A DNA stretch of 62,557 bases. It comes from Chara braunii (taxonomy: Eukaryota; Streptophyta; Charophyceae; Charales; Characeae). Where the stretch lies: NCBI GenBank assembly GCA_003427395.1, contig BFEA01000237.1, positions 1,421,073-1,483,629 on the forward strand. The letters run 5' to 3'. The position numbers and the translations under genes are program-made. Of this stretch, positions 1-11,460 are shown piece by piece. The notes under the pieces are model-generated. The model was given only the letters and a program-made list of their open reading frames with translations. It had not been told where the DNA came from and searched no databases. The first letter of the stretch is position 1. Every line of letters starts with the position of its first letter.

Positions 1-239
1 CCTTAACCAAAATCAAAGTAGACTCACTCACCCACACCAGATGGAAAACTCTACAGACTGTCGGTTCACACCCCATCACAAGCCAGCAAAACATCCACGA
101 AACAAAGAAAGGTCTGTCACAGCCAAAAAATACACTCCAGACACACCGCTGGCACTAGAGGCAAAGCATGGCCGCCTAGTAACGGCCCCGACCACTGCGG
201 CTCGACCTGACCGGAAAAAACCGTAGCAGGAAGCTAGCG

Positions 240-800
240 AAGTCGTAGCATATATCGTCACAAACAGATATATATATATAAGGAAGAAGATAAAAAATTT
301 AAGTCATTTTTTCTTGTTTTTCTTTTTTCCTTTTTGTTCTTTCTGTTCGCATTTGCGCTCTGATATTCTTGTGACAATATACATCGTCACAAACAGAACT
401 GCCCGGTAAACCGTAGGCAGAGAGAGAGAAGAGGACAACAAACGAGGGGCTGTGACATATATTGTCACAGAACTATTGACTACGAGAGTAAGCACGTGAA
501 GTAGAAGAAATAAGATGAGCGAAGAAAAGAAAAATGAAAGGACAGAGGCAAAGAGACAGACAAACCAGAACGACACAAAACAGTGTCCTCTTATTCTTTG
601 TTTCACAGTATTATTATTTCTTTCAGTGTTTTACAAAAAAAAAAAATTACACTGAATCAAAGGATAAAAATAAAAAACAAAGACACATTGAAATCATTCA
701 GTTTTTCAGTCTTCTTAACGCCTCCTCCACTATGCCTTTAACGTACAAGGCTCGCCACGTTGATGAAGTTGGGCGCCATATATTGTCACACTGTGAATCG
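240..800. repeat. Dispersed TGTGACA/TGTCACA inverted motif
   Basis: A short motif, (ATAT)YGTCACA, recurs near 250, 377, 460 and 780 and again near 2352 and (reverse) 2468. At 450-470 it forms a perfect inverted repeat, CTGTGACA and TGTCACAG around a 5-base TATAT centre. Two copies (about 780 and 2352) share the longer TTGTCACACTGTGAATC. This looks like ends or relics of a small inverted-repeat element in AT-rich sequence. No coding potential is associated with it. Confidence 0.45.
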
Positions 801-1191
801 GACGGAGTATGTTCGATGGATGAGAACAGGATTCTCTAATAAGCCCCAGTAGGCTTAATAGTTGGAGATTTTATTTTATTTTTTTTCCCTTATAGTTCCC
901 TTATAGTTGGAAATTTAAGATTTTATGTAATACTGGAAAGGAATACAAATACGAGTAGATGTATATTTATTTATTAAATTTTAAACGTTCAAAGCATTAC
1001 TGGGACAAAATTCGTTGCACTTCAGTCGAGAGTTTTTTGTCTTCAAATACACATACTTACGCACGAATATAACAATAAAAATATATAATACATCGATGAA
1101 TATAGAAAGGCCGGGTGACTCGAAACCAACAGCTAAGAGGGCGTCAGCAAAAGAAGGTGAAAACTGTTGAAACAATAAAAAAGGAATGCAA

Positions 1192-1329
1192 GGCTGTATC
1201 TGATCGCAGTCAGATCCAGATTCACTCAGAGGGGGCAGCGAAAGGAAACTAGGACGCCAACGCTAACGCACACACACTGGCAGTTCCACGGCTGTACCTG
1301 ATCGCAGTCAGGCCCAGATTCACTCTGAG
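1192..1329 (+). repeat. Direct repeat pair, about 40 bp, 98 bp apart
   Basis: The segment 1192-1231 (starting GGCTGTATCTGATCGCAG) recurs at 1290-1329 with only a few substitutions. The spacer is G/C-richer than its surroundings. It is a local duplication of unknown origin. Confidence 0.8.
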
Positions 1330-1636
1330 ATGTCGGAAATCGGAATGCACGGCCTGAATCTCTCTTCTTTACGAGGCGCAGGTTCCTCGTTTATTAACTT
1401 TACATGCGATTGCGTCCACGTACGTGCGGCTCAACGGGAAGACGTCGAACACACACACACACACGCACACACACAAACAAACACGTATTCACTTTTTTTC
1501 AATTCGATCAGTTATTGTTTCATTTGCGTTTAATTAAATATACTCGAGAATATTCATATTCGCTACTTCCACTTCATTGATTGATTGATATCTGACTCAG
1601 AATCTGTTAGATCGGATTTGTAACTCGTCTATGGGG

Positions 1637-1672
<36 letters not shown>

Positions 1673-1984
1673 ACTACAACAACCTGATTTGTAGCTTGTC
1701 TTATGTGTGCTTTCTCATTTTCCCTCCTCCTTCTTCTTCTTCTCGTCACCTTCATTACTTAACTATTTCATTAACTATTTCATTAACTAATAATGTCCAC
1801 TGCTGACGTGTCGAACAGGTCGATCCGGCTGTCACGAGGCGTGATCCTTGCTGTCCTCACCTCCGCTTCGCGCGCGCATTTCCTTCCTTCCTTCCTTCCT
1901 TCCTTTCCTTCCTTCCTTTTTTTTTTTTTTTTCCTCCTTCTCAACACCTCGTTCATTCATTCATTCATTCATTCATTCATTCAT
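1637..1984 (+). repeat. Poly-A run and TTCC / CATT microsatellites
   Basis: A 35-base A run lies at 1637-1671. An imperfect (TTCC)n tract at about 1880-1918 runs into a T stretch, followed by (CATT)n at 1952-1984. Open frames across this stretch are low-complexity translations and are not genes. Confidence 0.95.
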
Positions 1985-2289
1985 ATAGATCGCAACCACC
2001 AATCCGAGTCCTGGGACCTCCCAATTCTACCCGGAATAGTCAAGAGTACTGAATACTCCTGAGAACATTCCTCAGCGCTTAGCTTAGGGTCCTGGCAGAA
2101 ACATGAATCCAGTCTGCCCCGTTGATAACCACTATTCCAATCACAAATAATTCATCACAGACCTAACCAGAGCAGCTACAGCTATAGCCAATCCAAAAAA
2201 AAAAAAAAAAAACAATCCACGGACAACGAAGGTAATCAACATCCTAACTCACCTACTTCTGTTTGCCCAAGGTCCGATTCGCATTTTTT

Positions 2290-2515
2290 TATTCGCAGAA
2301 AGGAATATATCATATTATATTATATAAGTATGTATATATACATATAGATATAGATATTGTCACACTGTGAATCAGAGCACGAAGGCGAAAAAAAAGCAAA
2401 ACAAGGAAAGGAAAAGAAGTAACGAAGGAAAGTATGCATATATATATACATAGATATATATATCTATATGTTTGTGACGATATATATAAAGTATGCATAT
2501 ATATATATGTGTCTT
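2290..2515. repeat. AT-rich (TATA/TAGA) low-complexity tract
   Basis: Alternating TATATA, CATATAGATA and similar runs occupy this stretch, including one copy of the GTCACACTGTGAATC motif near 2357. The frames that cross it encode only Tyr/Ile/His-rich low-complexity peptides. Confidence 0.8.
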
Positions 2516-2650
2516 AGAACTCTCGTCAGTTAGAGGGCAGCAGGCAAAGACGGTACACGTGGAGCAGAACAGCGACATTGGGTGGGCGGTAGGTATAGAC
2601 AGGAGGAGGAGGTTTTGAATGCGTGCGACCGGAGGAGGCGTTGCCAGAAT

Positions 2651-2698
<48 letters not shown>
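2651..2698 (+). repeat. Uninterrupted 48-base poly-G run
   Basis: Forty-eight consecutive G residues sit in G/A-rich flanks. Apparent poly-Gly (plus) and poly-Pro (minus) reading frames come from this run alone. Such a run can form G-quadruplexes, and its length in an assembly is seldom reliable. Confidence 0.95.
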
Positions 2699-2699
<1 letters not shown>

Positions 2700-3099
2700 C
2701 GGTCAGGAGAAGAGGAGGAAGGAGCACGAGGAGGCCGGGCTACGGGGCTGGGCGATGTCGGGGGCGGGAGGGGTACGGAAGCCTGGCCTGGTGGATGACG
2801 TCACCTACCTCTCACTGAAAAACCGGCGGAGGAGGTGTCGGAGGGCGGGAGTCTGCTGTCGAGGAAGGATGCTACCAGTACCGACGCCTGTGGTGAAAGG
2901 CCACCGTAGCAGGTCCCAGCCGACCCAATTGCGATATATATATATATATATAAATGATATAAATATAAATGCCTGCATGTGGCTGAGGGCCCACCGGTAG
3001 AGGCCCACCGGGGGCAAGGTCCCACTTGCACGGATTAGGAGATTCTGGCCGTTGATCTCGGTTATCTACGGTCTCTATCTTTTAATTCGCGGAAGTGGG

Positions 3100-3245
3100 A
3101 CCTAGCCCCGTAGTAGTAGTGACACTAACGACTACTTGCAATCCGCCAAAACTCTGAATGCATCGGAACAGGATCATTGTCGTGATGCATGCGAAATGTT
3201 GATGGATGGCGGTCGAGGAACTGTAGTAGTAGTAGCCCCTAATCG
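3100..3245. mobile_element. Small foldback element, copy 1
   Basis: The left part contains TAGTAGTAGTGAC, then AATCCGCCAAAACTCTGAATGCATC. The right part is its approximate reverse complement (GATGCATGCGAAAT, GATGGATGGCGG, then a TAGTAGTAGTAG tract). The layout matches the better preserved foldback at 3442-3554: CCGCCAA near the outside, a GCATC block near the centre, and a short loop. It is probably a short non-autonomous inverted-repeat element with no coding capacity. Confidence 0.6.
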
Positions 3246-3441
3246 CATACATATATGGGGCCTCTCCGCAGCACACGCGCCAGACGCCAACATTCTGAAT
3301 TCTGATTGCGGCCACCTTCACGTCCAGGAACATTCAAAATCAAAATGTGGGCGTTTGGTGAGTGGTCCGGCGAGGGCCATGGTACGCACAAAAAAAAACG
3401 CATCGTGAGTTCAACGCGTCCGCCGCCGCTCTACTCACTAT

Positions 3442-3554
3442 AAGGGCCTCGTCGCACTACTGGCCATCCGCCAACGTTTTGATTGCATCTGGACATCATT
3501 TTGTCCAGATGCATTCGAAATCTTGGAGGATGGCGAATAGTGCAACTAAGGCCT
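3442..3554. mobile_element. Small foldback element, copy 2
   Basis: The arms 3464-3495 and 3502-3533 are inverted repeats with 27 of 32 matching positions. The innermost 12 bp (TGCATCTGGACA / TGTCCAGATGCA) are perfect around a 6-base loop. Complementarity continues outward to about 3442 and 3554 (AGGGCCT...GCACTAC against GTGCAACTAAGGCCT). At about 113 bp it is a MITE or foldback-like unit related to the one at 3100-3245. Confidence 0.75.
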
Positions 3555-3588
3555 AAAAGAAGAACATCCGAAAAAAGGAAGGTTTATA

Positions 3589-3659
3589 AATTAAAAAAAA
3601 AGAAAAAAAAAAGGAAGGAAAAAAAAAAAAAAAAAAAAAGGAAGAACAAGAAAAAAACA
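3589..3659 (+). repeat. A-rich purine tract
   Basis: About 70 bases consist almost only of A with scattered G. It could be a decayed poly(A) tail but no retroposon body is recognisable upstream, so it is recorded only as low complexity. Confidence 0.8.
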
Positions 3660-3949
3660 TGCCAGTGCATCTCTCCACAGACGGTGGAAACACACATCCA
3701 AATATTTGGCAGCTTCTCTGTGGGAAGATTCTTTCGCATTGCAGTTCCTTTATTTTTCCTTTGTATTATTTATTTTTTCCCAAGGTATTAATTGTTTTTC
3801 ATCAATTCGAAGGCCAGGGACCTTCACATTACTCCCCCATGCAAAACACTGGAAGCATCATCCAGCTTCGCTTACAGACTGACAAGCCTGTAGGTCTTTC
3901 AGTTCAGACCTTAGCAGCTCCTTGTGCTGCATGTCCTACCCTATAGCCT

Positions 3950-4012
3950 AAGCACTAAAACTAGAACTAAAACTAAACTAGAACTAAACCTAAAACCAGA
4001 CTAACCTATTCA
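3950..4012 (+). repeat. Degenerate ACTAAA-type short tandem repeat
   Basis: ACTAAAACTAGAACTAAAA-like hexamer to octamer units repeat imperfectly for about 60 bp. It resembles but is not a telomere repeat (no run of exact CCCTAAA units). Confidence 0.75.
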
Positions 4013-4369
4013 AATTACTATACAACGGCCCCTTATCCATGCATGCATCTAATTCGGGCCTGTGGAGCGTAGCGCCAAGGGGCTAAGAGTCGTACAATTA
4101 TGGTACAAACAGGCCCCTAACATGAAGCCTGGGAACCTACTGGGTTCCGGTGACAAAAAGGATGCTCCCTCCACACACTCTTACCTTCCAATTTCTGCCC
4201 TTCGACTGCCAAGTAATAGACCGAGCCTCCCAGGTCTTTCCTAAACACTAACTAACCATCTACGCAAAATCAACTTGGCCTCTATAACCTCGGCCAACCT
4301 TCCATTCCTGGCCCAGGTGCTGTGGAACCACGACAACCCAGCAGCCCTGTTCTGAGAACAGCCTTCCTT

Positions 4370-4770
4370 CTCCAATCACACTTAATTGCGAGACAAATGT
4401 GGTGTTTAAACCACCAGTACTTCCTAAAGTTGCGCACGGCGCGTGGGAAAATAGGGAAAAATGGCTGTTTTCCCGAACTCCTGAATTTTCGGAGGCCAGG
4501 CCCGACGACGACTGCCATTGATAAATCTGATCGGCGGCCGTCGTTTCGTTTCGGCCCCTGAAAAGGTTGGACGCCTACCCGAGGCCCGCTATTTTCCCAA
4601 GCGGCAAAGGTGCCATGATTTTAGGGAACGTACAGGCCACTGCAGGAGCGCCCAAATTCATCCGACTAGAAACGTTTCGACTCTATTTTTTTCCACGGCC
4701 GATAGTTCGGGCAAGTACTGGTGGTTTAAGTGCCACATCCGAGAGGAATTTGTTTTTGAACGTTGCATTG
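4370..4770. mobile_element. TIR element with about 58 bp inverted arms
   Basis: The arm 4396-4454 (with TTTAAACCACCAGTACTT) reappears inverted at 4683-4738 (AAGTACTGGTGGTTTAA), including the flanking ATGTGG / CCACAT and the GTGGGAAAATAG / CTATTTTTTTCCAC ends. Weaker complementarity continues outside. The interior of about 230 bp has no coding potential. This fits a MITE; no clear target-site duplication was identified. Confidence 0.7.
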
Positions 4771-4859
4771 TTCCTGTCTTCCCGGAATAGAAAATAACTG
4801 CCCTGATGACCTGTGCCACGTACTCCCAATGTTTTTCCTGTGCATTTTGATGCAAGTGT

Positions 4860-7300
4860 ACCCCAAACAGGATCTACTTCAGGCTGCCACCACAGATATC
4901 ATTCCAATCTTGACACCACCAGGCCCAAATGCGCTTGGAGAGTGGACAGGAAAGCCAGACGTGCACCGTGGACTCCAAGGCCACTTGCATCTTTTGCAGG
5001 TGGGATCGAGTGTCATTCCTGTGCTATTGAGGCGCACAGCAAATGATGTTATCGCGAGTGACAATAGCCATAGCAACGTAGGTGTGACGTTCTAACCTCA
5101 CACCCTATGTTGTCTTCCGATCGGAATGTCTAAAATTTGGAAAAGACCCTAAAAGAACAGCAAAATGGGATGTACTAAGGATTTTTGGGAAATTGAGTGT
5201 GGAGATACGGACAGAACTGAAATCTCATGTGTGGTCCTAGTTTTAGCGAGAACTGGCCTTCGCCACGCAGGGAAGGCGGGCGCATACAGTTCTCGGCGTC
5301 TATCTAATCCAAAAAATATCTTTGAACTTCCACGTGGGCTACACGACGGCTTTTCGAATGGAAAGGTGGAGGTATGCACGTGGAATCATGTTTTCAAATT
5401 AGATTTCGCCATCGCTCACCACACAATTCAAAATCTAACGTGGAAGGCCACATTCTGGTGGCACATTCCTTGAACTCGTCCTCGCCACGTGTTCGATAGA
5501 GGAATCCTTTTCTTTGGTAACGCTCCAGGTGGCGACAATTGGTGCAGAGTGCTAGGCCAATGGGGTATCACGGCCATCCACAGGATGACAATCAAATCGT
5601 TGAAGGGTAATAACAAGGAATAAGACGAAAAATGAATATCAACAATCACGAACCCAACACCCACGAATCCATAACACCTCATTTCTGGAGCGAAATAATA
5701 ACGTCCTTCGATCTTTGAGACGGCTTCTTGTACATCTTGCTTGCATACACGTGACCTTTCCTCATTATACAGGAACCAGCTCGTTAGTTTTCGTTTCACT
5801 ACTCAATCCATAATTATGTCAGCATTCGCTCGATGGAAAAAAGGAGACACGGACAGAGTTAGAGTTAATCCTACCTCAAAAGGAGCAATAAAACCGAAAT
5901 CACATTTTCATTCAAAACATAAAAACAGCAGATCAATCGTACAAAAAGGTGCCTATCCTTCACCCCTTTGGTACTTGACTTAGTTCGTCCGAAGAAACTC
6001 AAACCGCAAAAAAAAAGAGGTAGACGCAGGAGATCATCGATATATCAATCATTACCATAAACTTGCACCATTGCATCATACCATAAAAATGGTAGGGAGA
6101 GAAAAGCAAGGTTGTGTGACCTTGTTAGCTTCTTACGTTCGACGACGCTCGTCCCTGCGAGATCAAATCGAACTAAAGAGATAAACGGGGTGGTAAGATG
6201 CGGACAAAAATAGGAAATCCATCACATCATCCAATCATTCACAAAGAGGGAGTGTTGACGAAGTTGTCACTTGGACGGAAAAAAAAAAGACTTTCGGACA
6301 CGGACATACAAAGAGATATGAAGGAGGTTTGTGTCTTGCCGTAAACTTAGCTTCCCAAATAAGATGAAAGAGAACGAGGAATCAAGGCGCGCAAACCTTC
6401 TGCTCTCTTACCATGGCCCCAGGCCATGCGACCACTCGTCAACATACCCACTTTCCTTACTCAGGACTTATCGATCCCGCCCGCCACGTACCAACCGTCG
6501 TTCCATAGCAATTGCCATCTCGCTAACTTAGTCTTTACGCTGACTCGCCCAGATCTCGCAGTTCATCACGACCATCCAATGTGCAGCCTCACAAGACTAT
6601 AGTCAGCTCATCGAGACTTCCCGACTCACTGATCATCACATTATCTAACCACTGCTTCCCTACAGCTGAAGGATGAGTTGAGAGAGAGTTTTTTGGAAGC
6701 GCTTGTGAATTTTATAGTTGTGGAGAGGGAAGAAAAAATTTGAAGACCGAAAAGGAGAAAGGGTCAAAAAAAGAGGGAGGGGGAGAGAGATTAGTCGTGT
6801 TGGGAAAGCAATACAGATCCGCACGAGTCACTTTGCAACCAATCAAATCACAACATGGGGGGATTAGTGTCTCCTTACACGCTATCGTTTGATGTCTCGA
6901 AGGATTGGAGGGGGGGATTGGTCGGGCCTTCCTTTAAGAGGACGAAGGCGGAAAAGAAAAGGGGGCAACGAGCGGTGTGGAGCAGGACCAAGATTCAAAT
7001 GAAGAAAGGGAGAAAGAAACATGAAGAAAAAGAGATGGAAAATAGTTACGGGTTAGAGGAAAAACACGCAAAGAAGAAAAAGTGAAGATGGTTTGAAATA
7101 CAGCAAGAGGCGAGGGAAGCTTGCACACTGCACATGGCGCCGACGCAGAAACAGACAGGCACCGAGTCAATTGAGATGCATCCAATCTAGCTCTATAACT
7201 AATTCAAGATTGAAAATTTTAAAAGTAATACATGCGCACGGAATTGAACACGCAAATTCTTACGCCTAGTTAGATTCCTTTAGAAATTTCACCGAGTTTT
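4860..7300. other. No gene recognised; purine-rich at 6660-7090
   Basis: Frames here are short, mutually overlapping and without recognisable domains. From about 6660 to 7090 the plus strand is markedly purine-rich (GGAGAGGGAAG-type sequence), which explains the Lys/Glu/Arg-rich frame at 6855-7085. No repeat pair from elsewhere in the window was recognised in this stretch. Confidence 0.5.
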
Positions 7301-7302
7301 CA

Positions 7303-7487
7303 AAGACGGTGTCGAGCTCATCAGTCGCGCAGGGGGACCCTTTCGACCGTGTCACACATGATTTTGTACGACTTGTCGTGGAGAGCGTCGTCGCTCATGC
7401 GAGTGCGTCAACCGTATCTCTCGCAAGCCCCTACGTCAGGATAGGGTCACGCGAGACACATCTTACCTCCACCTGTGGGAGTTGTTT
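7303..7487 (-). repeat. Dispersed repeat R1, inverted copy
   Basis: Read on the minus strand, this segment matches parts of 15990-16170 and 26430-26610: ACAGGTGGAGGTAAG, then a GTAGGGGCTTGCGAGAG block, then GCGCGACTGATGAGCTCGACA-like sequence. Divergence is roughly that expected for an old repeat family. The flank from 7490 to 8130 is not assigned. Confidence 0.7.
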
Positions 7488-7489
7488 AA

Positions 7490-9050
7490 TACCCAAATCG
7501 GACCCATGCGAGAATCGTTGCCCAAGGCGTCGATCTTCAAACGGGATCCTACGTCGATCGACTAGGACGGTCAAACTAACCACGAGACACACTTTTCAAC
7601 AAAGACTCGAGCCTACGTGCAAATCGCGCCTAGTCCCTTTTTTCCACTCGACCTGTAACTGTTTTCTTACTTTAGTGCTTAGACGCTGCGCACGAGTCTT
7701 TTCATAAATGGTCGTCGTGGTGCGAACCTTTATCATATTGACTTAGTCATGCACGAATATGTGAGTGGTTACGATGACGGAGTACTATGTAATGCCCATA
7801 ACCATCTAATCCTTTTTGAATCGTGAGATTTTACTCGATGCTAAGGTGTCGGCTGAGGCGTGCGCTAAATTGTCGGTCTCTAAGCAAGCACAAAAGTAGA
7901 CTGACCATCCCACCATCTTCTGCACCCTGTTGTGCCCTAAGATAGAGCACAGTAAGATGACATTGTCGGCCCGAACACCCTTACAAGGGTATTTGGGCAC
8001 ATATTTGCAGCTTACAGGAAGAACGTGTCTGACAATATCTAGAAGCGCGTGCCATTTATGTTGATTACAGAGTGTGTGAGCGTCCACTTTGCGGGCATGC
8101 GTTAGCCGGACCAAGCGATTGATCAAGGAAGACTATGAGACGCCGGTATGACAAGTAAGTGTCAGGCTAGATTTTCTGGGGCGGTCGCAGCCTCGCACGC
8201 ACGGACGAAGTTACAGGCAGCGCCGCGTTGGCCAGGTAAGTTTGTGACTAGAGGAGGATGTTGTCTGACTTACTAGAGGCCGACGTTCAGAGCGGCGTCG
8301 TGTGAAATATTCGCAGGCATTAGGTTGACCATGCCTCGTCAATAGTAGGAGCCGCCGCTATGAATAACACAAATTAGAGCAAAAGTTGGGGTTTCTTCGG
8401 CAGAGGGGGCGGTAAAAGGGCGTTCGCGGCAGGCTATGGGAGGCTCAGCCGCAACCATACGATGGTGGAGCAGGCGCGTGGGGTAGGCCAAGCAGGACCT
8501 TGCCCTCAAGGCAGCCAAGGGCGACACTACTGGGCCTTGGACGCAGGCTGAAAGTGGGGAAAACGGCTGGGGGAACTGTCTGCAGGCCAAGGCATGGCCG
8601 GTCTTACTATTCAGATGCCGGGAAGCGCCCAGCCAACTCAGGCTTGGGCTTAGCCCTATAGGTTACGTCACTGACCTTTCACCAGGCGGATCCTGGGATC
8701 GAGGCCAGCAGCGAGTAGCGGAGCGGCGGAGGAGCGAATTTTGGAGCAAACCGAGGGGTTGAGGGTCCCGCGGGACTGATCCCCTTGGTTTTGTTGGGGA
8801 GTCCGGCAGCGGGCCCGCTCGGCAGGGCTGAGGACCAGGGGCCGGTGGTTCCCCTCCCCTATCGGCTTTTCTAAATTTTTGCTTTTTATTTTTTATTTTT
8901 TGAGTTTTACTTAAGTTTTTATTTTTTATTTTTCTTATTTCCTATTTTTATTCCATTTTGGGATACATTCCAGCGCCGGCCTCCGGGACCGGCCGGGAAA
9001 CCCAACAGCCTAGTTCTGTGGATACACCCACGAACTGCTGGACACTACTG
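7490..9050. other. Unassigned spacer; T-rich block before U6
   Basis: No gene is recognised. The sequence carries two GTAAGT motifs (8153-8158 and 8236-8241) like those recurring in other arrays of the window. A G/C-rich part (8380-8860) is followed by a TTTTTATTTT-type block (8870-8960) that precedes the U6-like locus. Confidence 0.4.
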
Positions 9051-9054
9051 TCAG

Positions 9055-9078
9055 GGAACAATCCTTCAGGACGTCAGT

Positions 9079-9110
<32 letters not shown>

Positions 9111-9166
9111 GGCTCCTGCGCAAGGACGACACGTATAAAGTCGGGGAATGCCCCGACATTTTTTTT
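9055..9166 (+). ncRNA. U6 spliceosomal snRNA-like locus
   Basis: U6 snRNA pairs with U4 and then forms the catalytic core of the spliceosome with U2 and the 5' splice site. The body from about 9061 matches the universally conserved U6 core: a 5' stem (ATCC-TTC-AGGAC), then AAAATTGGAACGATACAG, the ACAGAGA box at 9094-9100, the AGC triad at 9106-9108, and the internal stem-loop region CTCCTGCGCAAGGACGACACG. It ends in a T8 run (9159-9166), as expected for RNA polymerase III termination. The segment before the T run is unlike textbook U6: a perfect 7-bp hairpin (GTCGGGG-AATG-CCCCGAC, 9140-9157). I see neither a plant-type USE nor a TATA box at the usual distance, so this may be a divergent gene or a U6-derived retrocopy. 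Confidence 0.85.
9140..9166 (+). terminator. Hairpin plus T8 at the U6 3' end
   Basis: A 7-bp perfect stem with a 4-base loop is followed two bases later by eight T. Pol III needs only the T run, so the strong adjacent stem is unexpected and may be a 3' stabilising element. Confidence 0.6.
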
Positions 9167-9169
9167 GTG

Positions 9170-10650
9170 TATGTTGTTATGACTGCGTGCGATGATTTTC
9201 TTCATCCTCGCGCTCGTTGACTGAGTTGCGACGGTTGCATTACGGGGAGGAAAGGTTAGCGCAGGGAGTGAGAGAGGCGACAGGCTAATTGTACTGCCTA
9301 GTGACCAGTTACCTTCGAAGCCATTAGGATAGTTACAGCTGTCGAGCAGCATCGACATATGACGATGGGACTGCACGCTACCGGGCGCTGCAGCAACACC
9401 AAGCAGAACGGAGGCTGCGAGCGAAAGGAAAAGGGGGGGGTGAATCGAGACGTAAAATCAGGCGGGGTGTATACAGAGTAGAGGAGACATGACTATGGCG
9501 GAGGGTGGAGCTCGTAGTTCACCCACTCCGCCCTGGTAGTGTTAGATTAGACAGTAGGTTAGTAGAATAAGAGGGTAGTAAGAAAGACATCACGCGGAGC
9601 TATGGAGAAAATGTAAACGAAAGGGAGAAAACGAGGTTGTCTCACTTGTTAGTGAGCGGAATCGAGCAAGGGGAGGCTCGACTTAGAGGGTTTGGGCCCA
9701 AGTGAGTCCATTAGTAAAGTTAGTTTTGCTAAAAGATTACTAGGTTGGGAGCTACGGGGAAAGATCACTGCGCTCAGCTATGGCGGGGTGTGAAGAAACG
9801 GTAGGAGCAGCAGGCGCGAAACTCACCCGTTTCTTGATGAAATCAGGTGAGAGAAATGTCGATTCTGAGGTCTTGGAATAGGGCGGACTGAACGGTGAGG
9901 TCGGACTTGGGAGTCGGTGTGCAGAGATGGTGGTTTGGAGGTCCCAAGCTGCGTGTGGGCAGGACTGCGAAAGAAGAATGAACCTATCCGCATTCTAGCG
10001 AAAGATTCATTCTGATATTGCCCGTCCTATTGGTGAGAGGAACGAGGAGATCAAGCCTTACCTGAGAGATCCTCGTGCACCTAGAGTAGGGAGATGAGCG
10101 TGCGTATGACTGCTCGTAATTAGTGGTGAAGTCTTCCAGGCGCTGGCGGAAGAATTCGCCTTCGTTTTGCATACATGACAAGCGTTGGCGGCAGGGCTCG
10201 TCTCACTAAGTCAGGCCGGTCATCGATTCAATAGTCACTTCATGATCGTGAGCAGACTGCTTGCTGATGGGGGTGAACGCACTGCTATGCAGGGGCGTCA
10301 TATGAGTAGGACGACTGGTGTTAGTCATTCTGAGTGAAAAGTTACCATTGGAATGGTCGCACTTGCCGAGTGACACATCTGGCCGTGATCAGCTCCTGCT
10401 GAAAGTATGCGTGGGGTAAGCAGTGAGACTGGGGGCGTACCTATTTAGCTGGTGCGCTGACATTCAGGTCGATAGGAGTAGCGAGGAGAGGGACTTACCG
10501 GGACGTAGCAGCCATAATCGCAGCAGGATGTGGTCCTTCGTGTTAGACCACTCGGTTCGGGATGTCTGTGTCGCTTGTACGTGATTGTCAGAGTGGCTCC
10601 CTGGCTCGGAAGGTGGTGGAAACCAACAGTTTGCGGGCTCAATCGTGGTA
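9170..10650. other. Unassigned repeat-like tract with ACTTACC motifs
   Basis: No gene is recognised. Plus-strand CTTACC or TCACCC motifs recur (about 9310, 9824, 10057, 10494), which on the minus strand read GGTAAG or GGGTGA. The same GGTAAGT signature recurs on the plus strand at 23.5-23.9 kb, so this tract could be the inverted outer portion of the A-type element that follows. Confidence 0.35.
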
Positions 10651-11460
10651 TAAGTAGGAGATGTGCTGCTTTGCTCCGTATTAGATGTACAGACTGCCTC
10701 GGCTGTGCTCTGCCACTGCCGTACTGCTCATCGAGGACCGTGCCTTCTGTGTATTTGCCACTTCTTCATTCTCAAGGCTGGTGGCCTTGCTGCTGATGTC
10801 GGTGCTTCGTTTCACGGTTATCGACCGGCTAGCCCGCTCGCCCTGTTGTCCCTTACAGGGTTGTTGCCCTGTTTATGTTGCTCTTGTTGGCTACAACGGG
10901 CTACGGGAAACTGCTGCAACTACGGACTAAACACGAACTGCTACTGTCTGCTGCATCTGGGCACGAGCTATTGCCGCTACTATTGCTGCTGGCCGCCTCT
11001 ATATACTGCTGCTACTGCTATGACTGCCGCTGTTGCTACCGACCGTCGCTGCATACTGCCGTTGCTGCTGTATGCTGCGGCGGCCTCTGAAAAACTGTTA
11101 CAGGGGGCCTATGCGGCCTTCTGATTGGGCTGGTTCAAAGTTTCAACTATTGCTCAGACTGTCGTTACGGTGAATGTGTTGCTACTGCCGGGATCCAGCG
11201 GACTGCTGTCACAGCGGATGGATCGTTACTGCTGAGTAGGAAGGAATCCACGATTGCCGTAAGGTTGCTGCTGAGTGACCAATCGTGCTGCTGCACTACT
11301 AGCCGCGCCAACAGGTTGTGGCCTACCTTGGCTGCTGTGTTACAGGGGCAGTGCTAGGCTACGGCCGCGTTCCGAGGCTTGTTGTATCTCAACTGAGCAC
11401 GGTAGCACAGTCCGCTGGGTAGCTCTGCGTCTTCAGGGAGGAGAACAAGTGTAGGCCATA
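10650..11460. repeat. CTG/CTA-rich low-complexity tract
   Basis: CTGCTACTGCTATG-type trinucleotide-rich sequence fills about 10,850-11,300 and gives Leu/Cys/Ala-rich frames in several registers (for example 10663-11124). The composition, several competing frames and lack of any domain argue against coding. Confidence 0.6.

Noticed and set aside
2530-2818. Poly-Gly / poly-Pro reading frames
   Set aside because: They are only a translation of the 48-G run; there is no domain or start context.
3950-4012. Telomere-like repeat
   Set aside because: The units are irregular mixes of ACTAAA and CTAGAA; there is no exact telomere unit.
10530-11124. Overlapping frames up to 153 codons
   Set aside because: CTG/CTA trinucleotide-rich sequence opens several frames at once; composition explains it.
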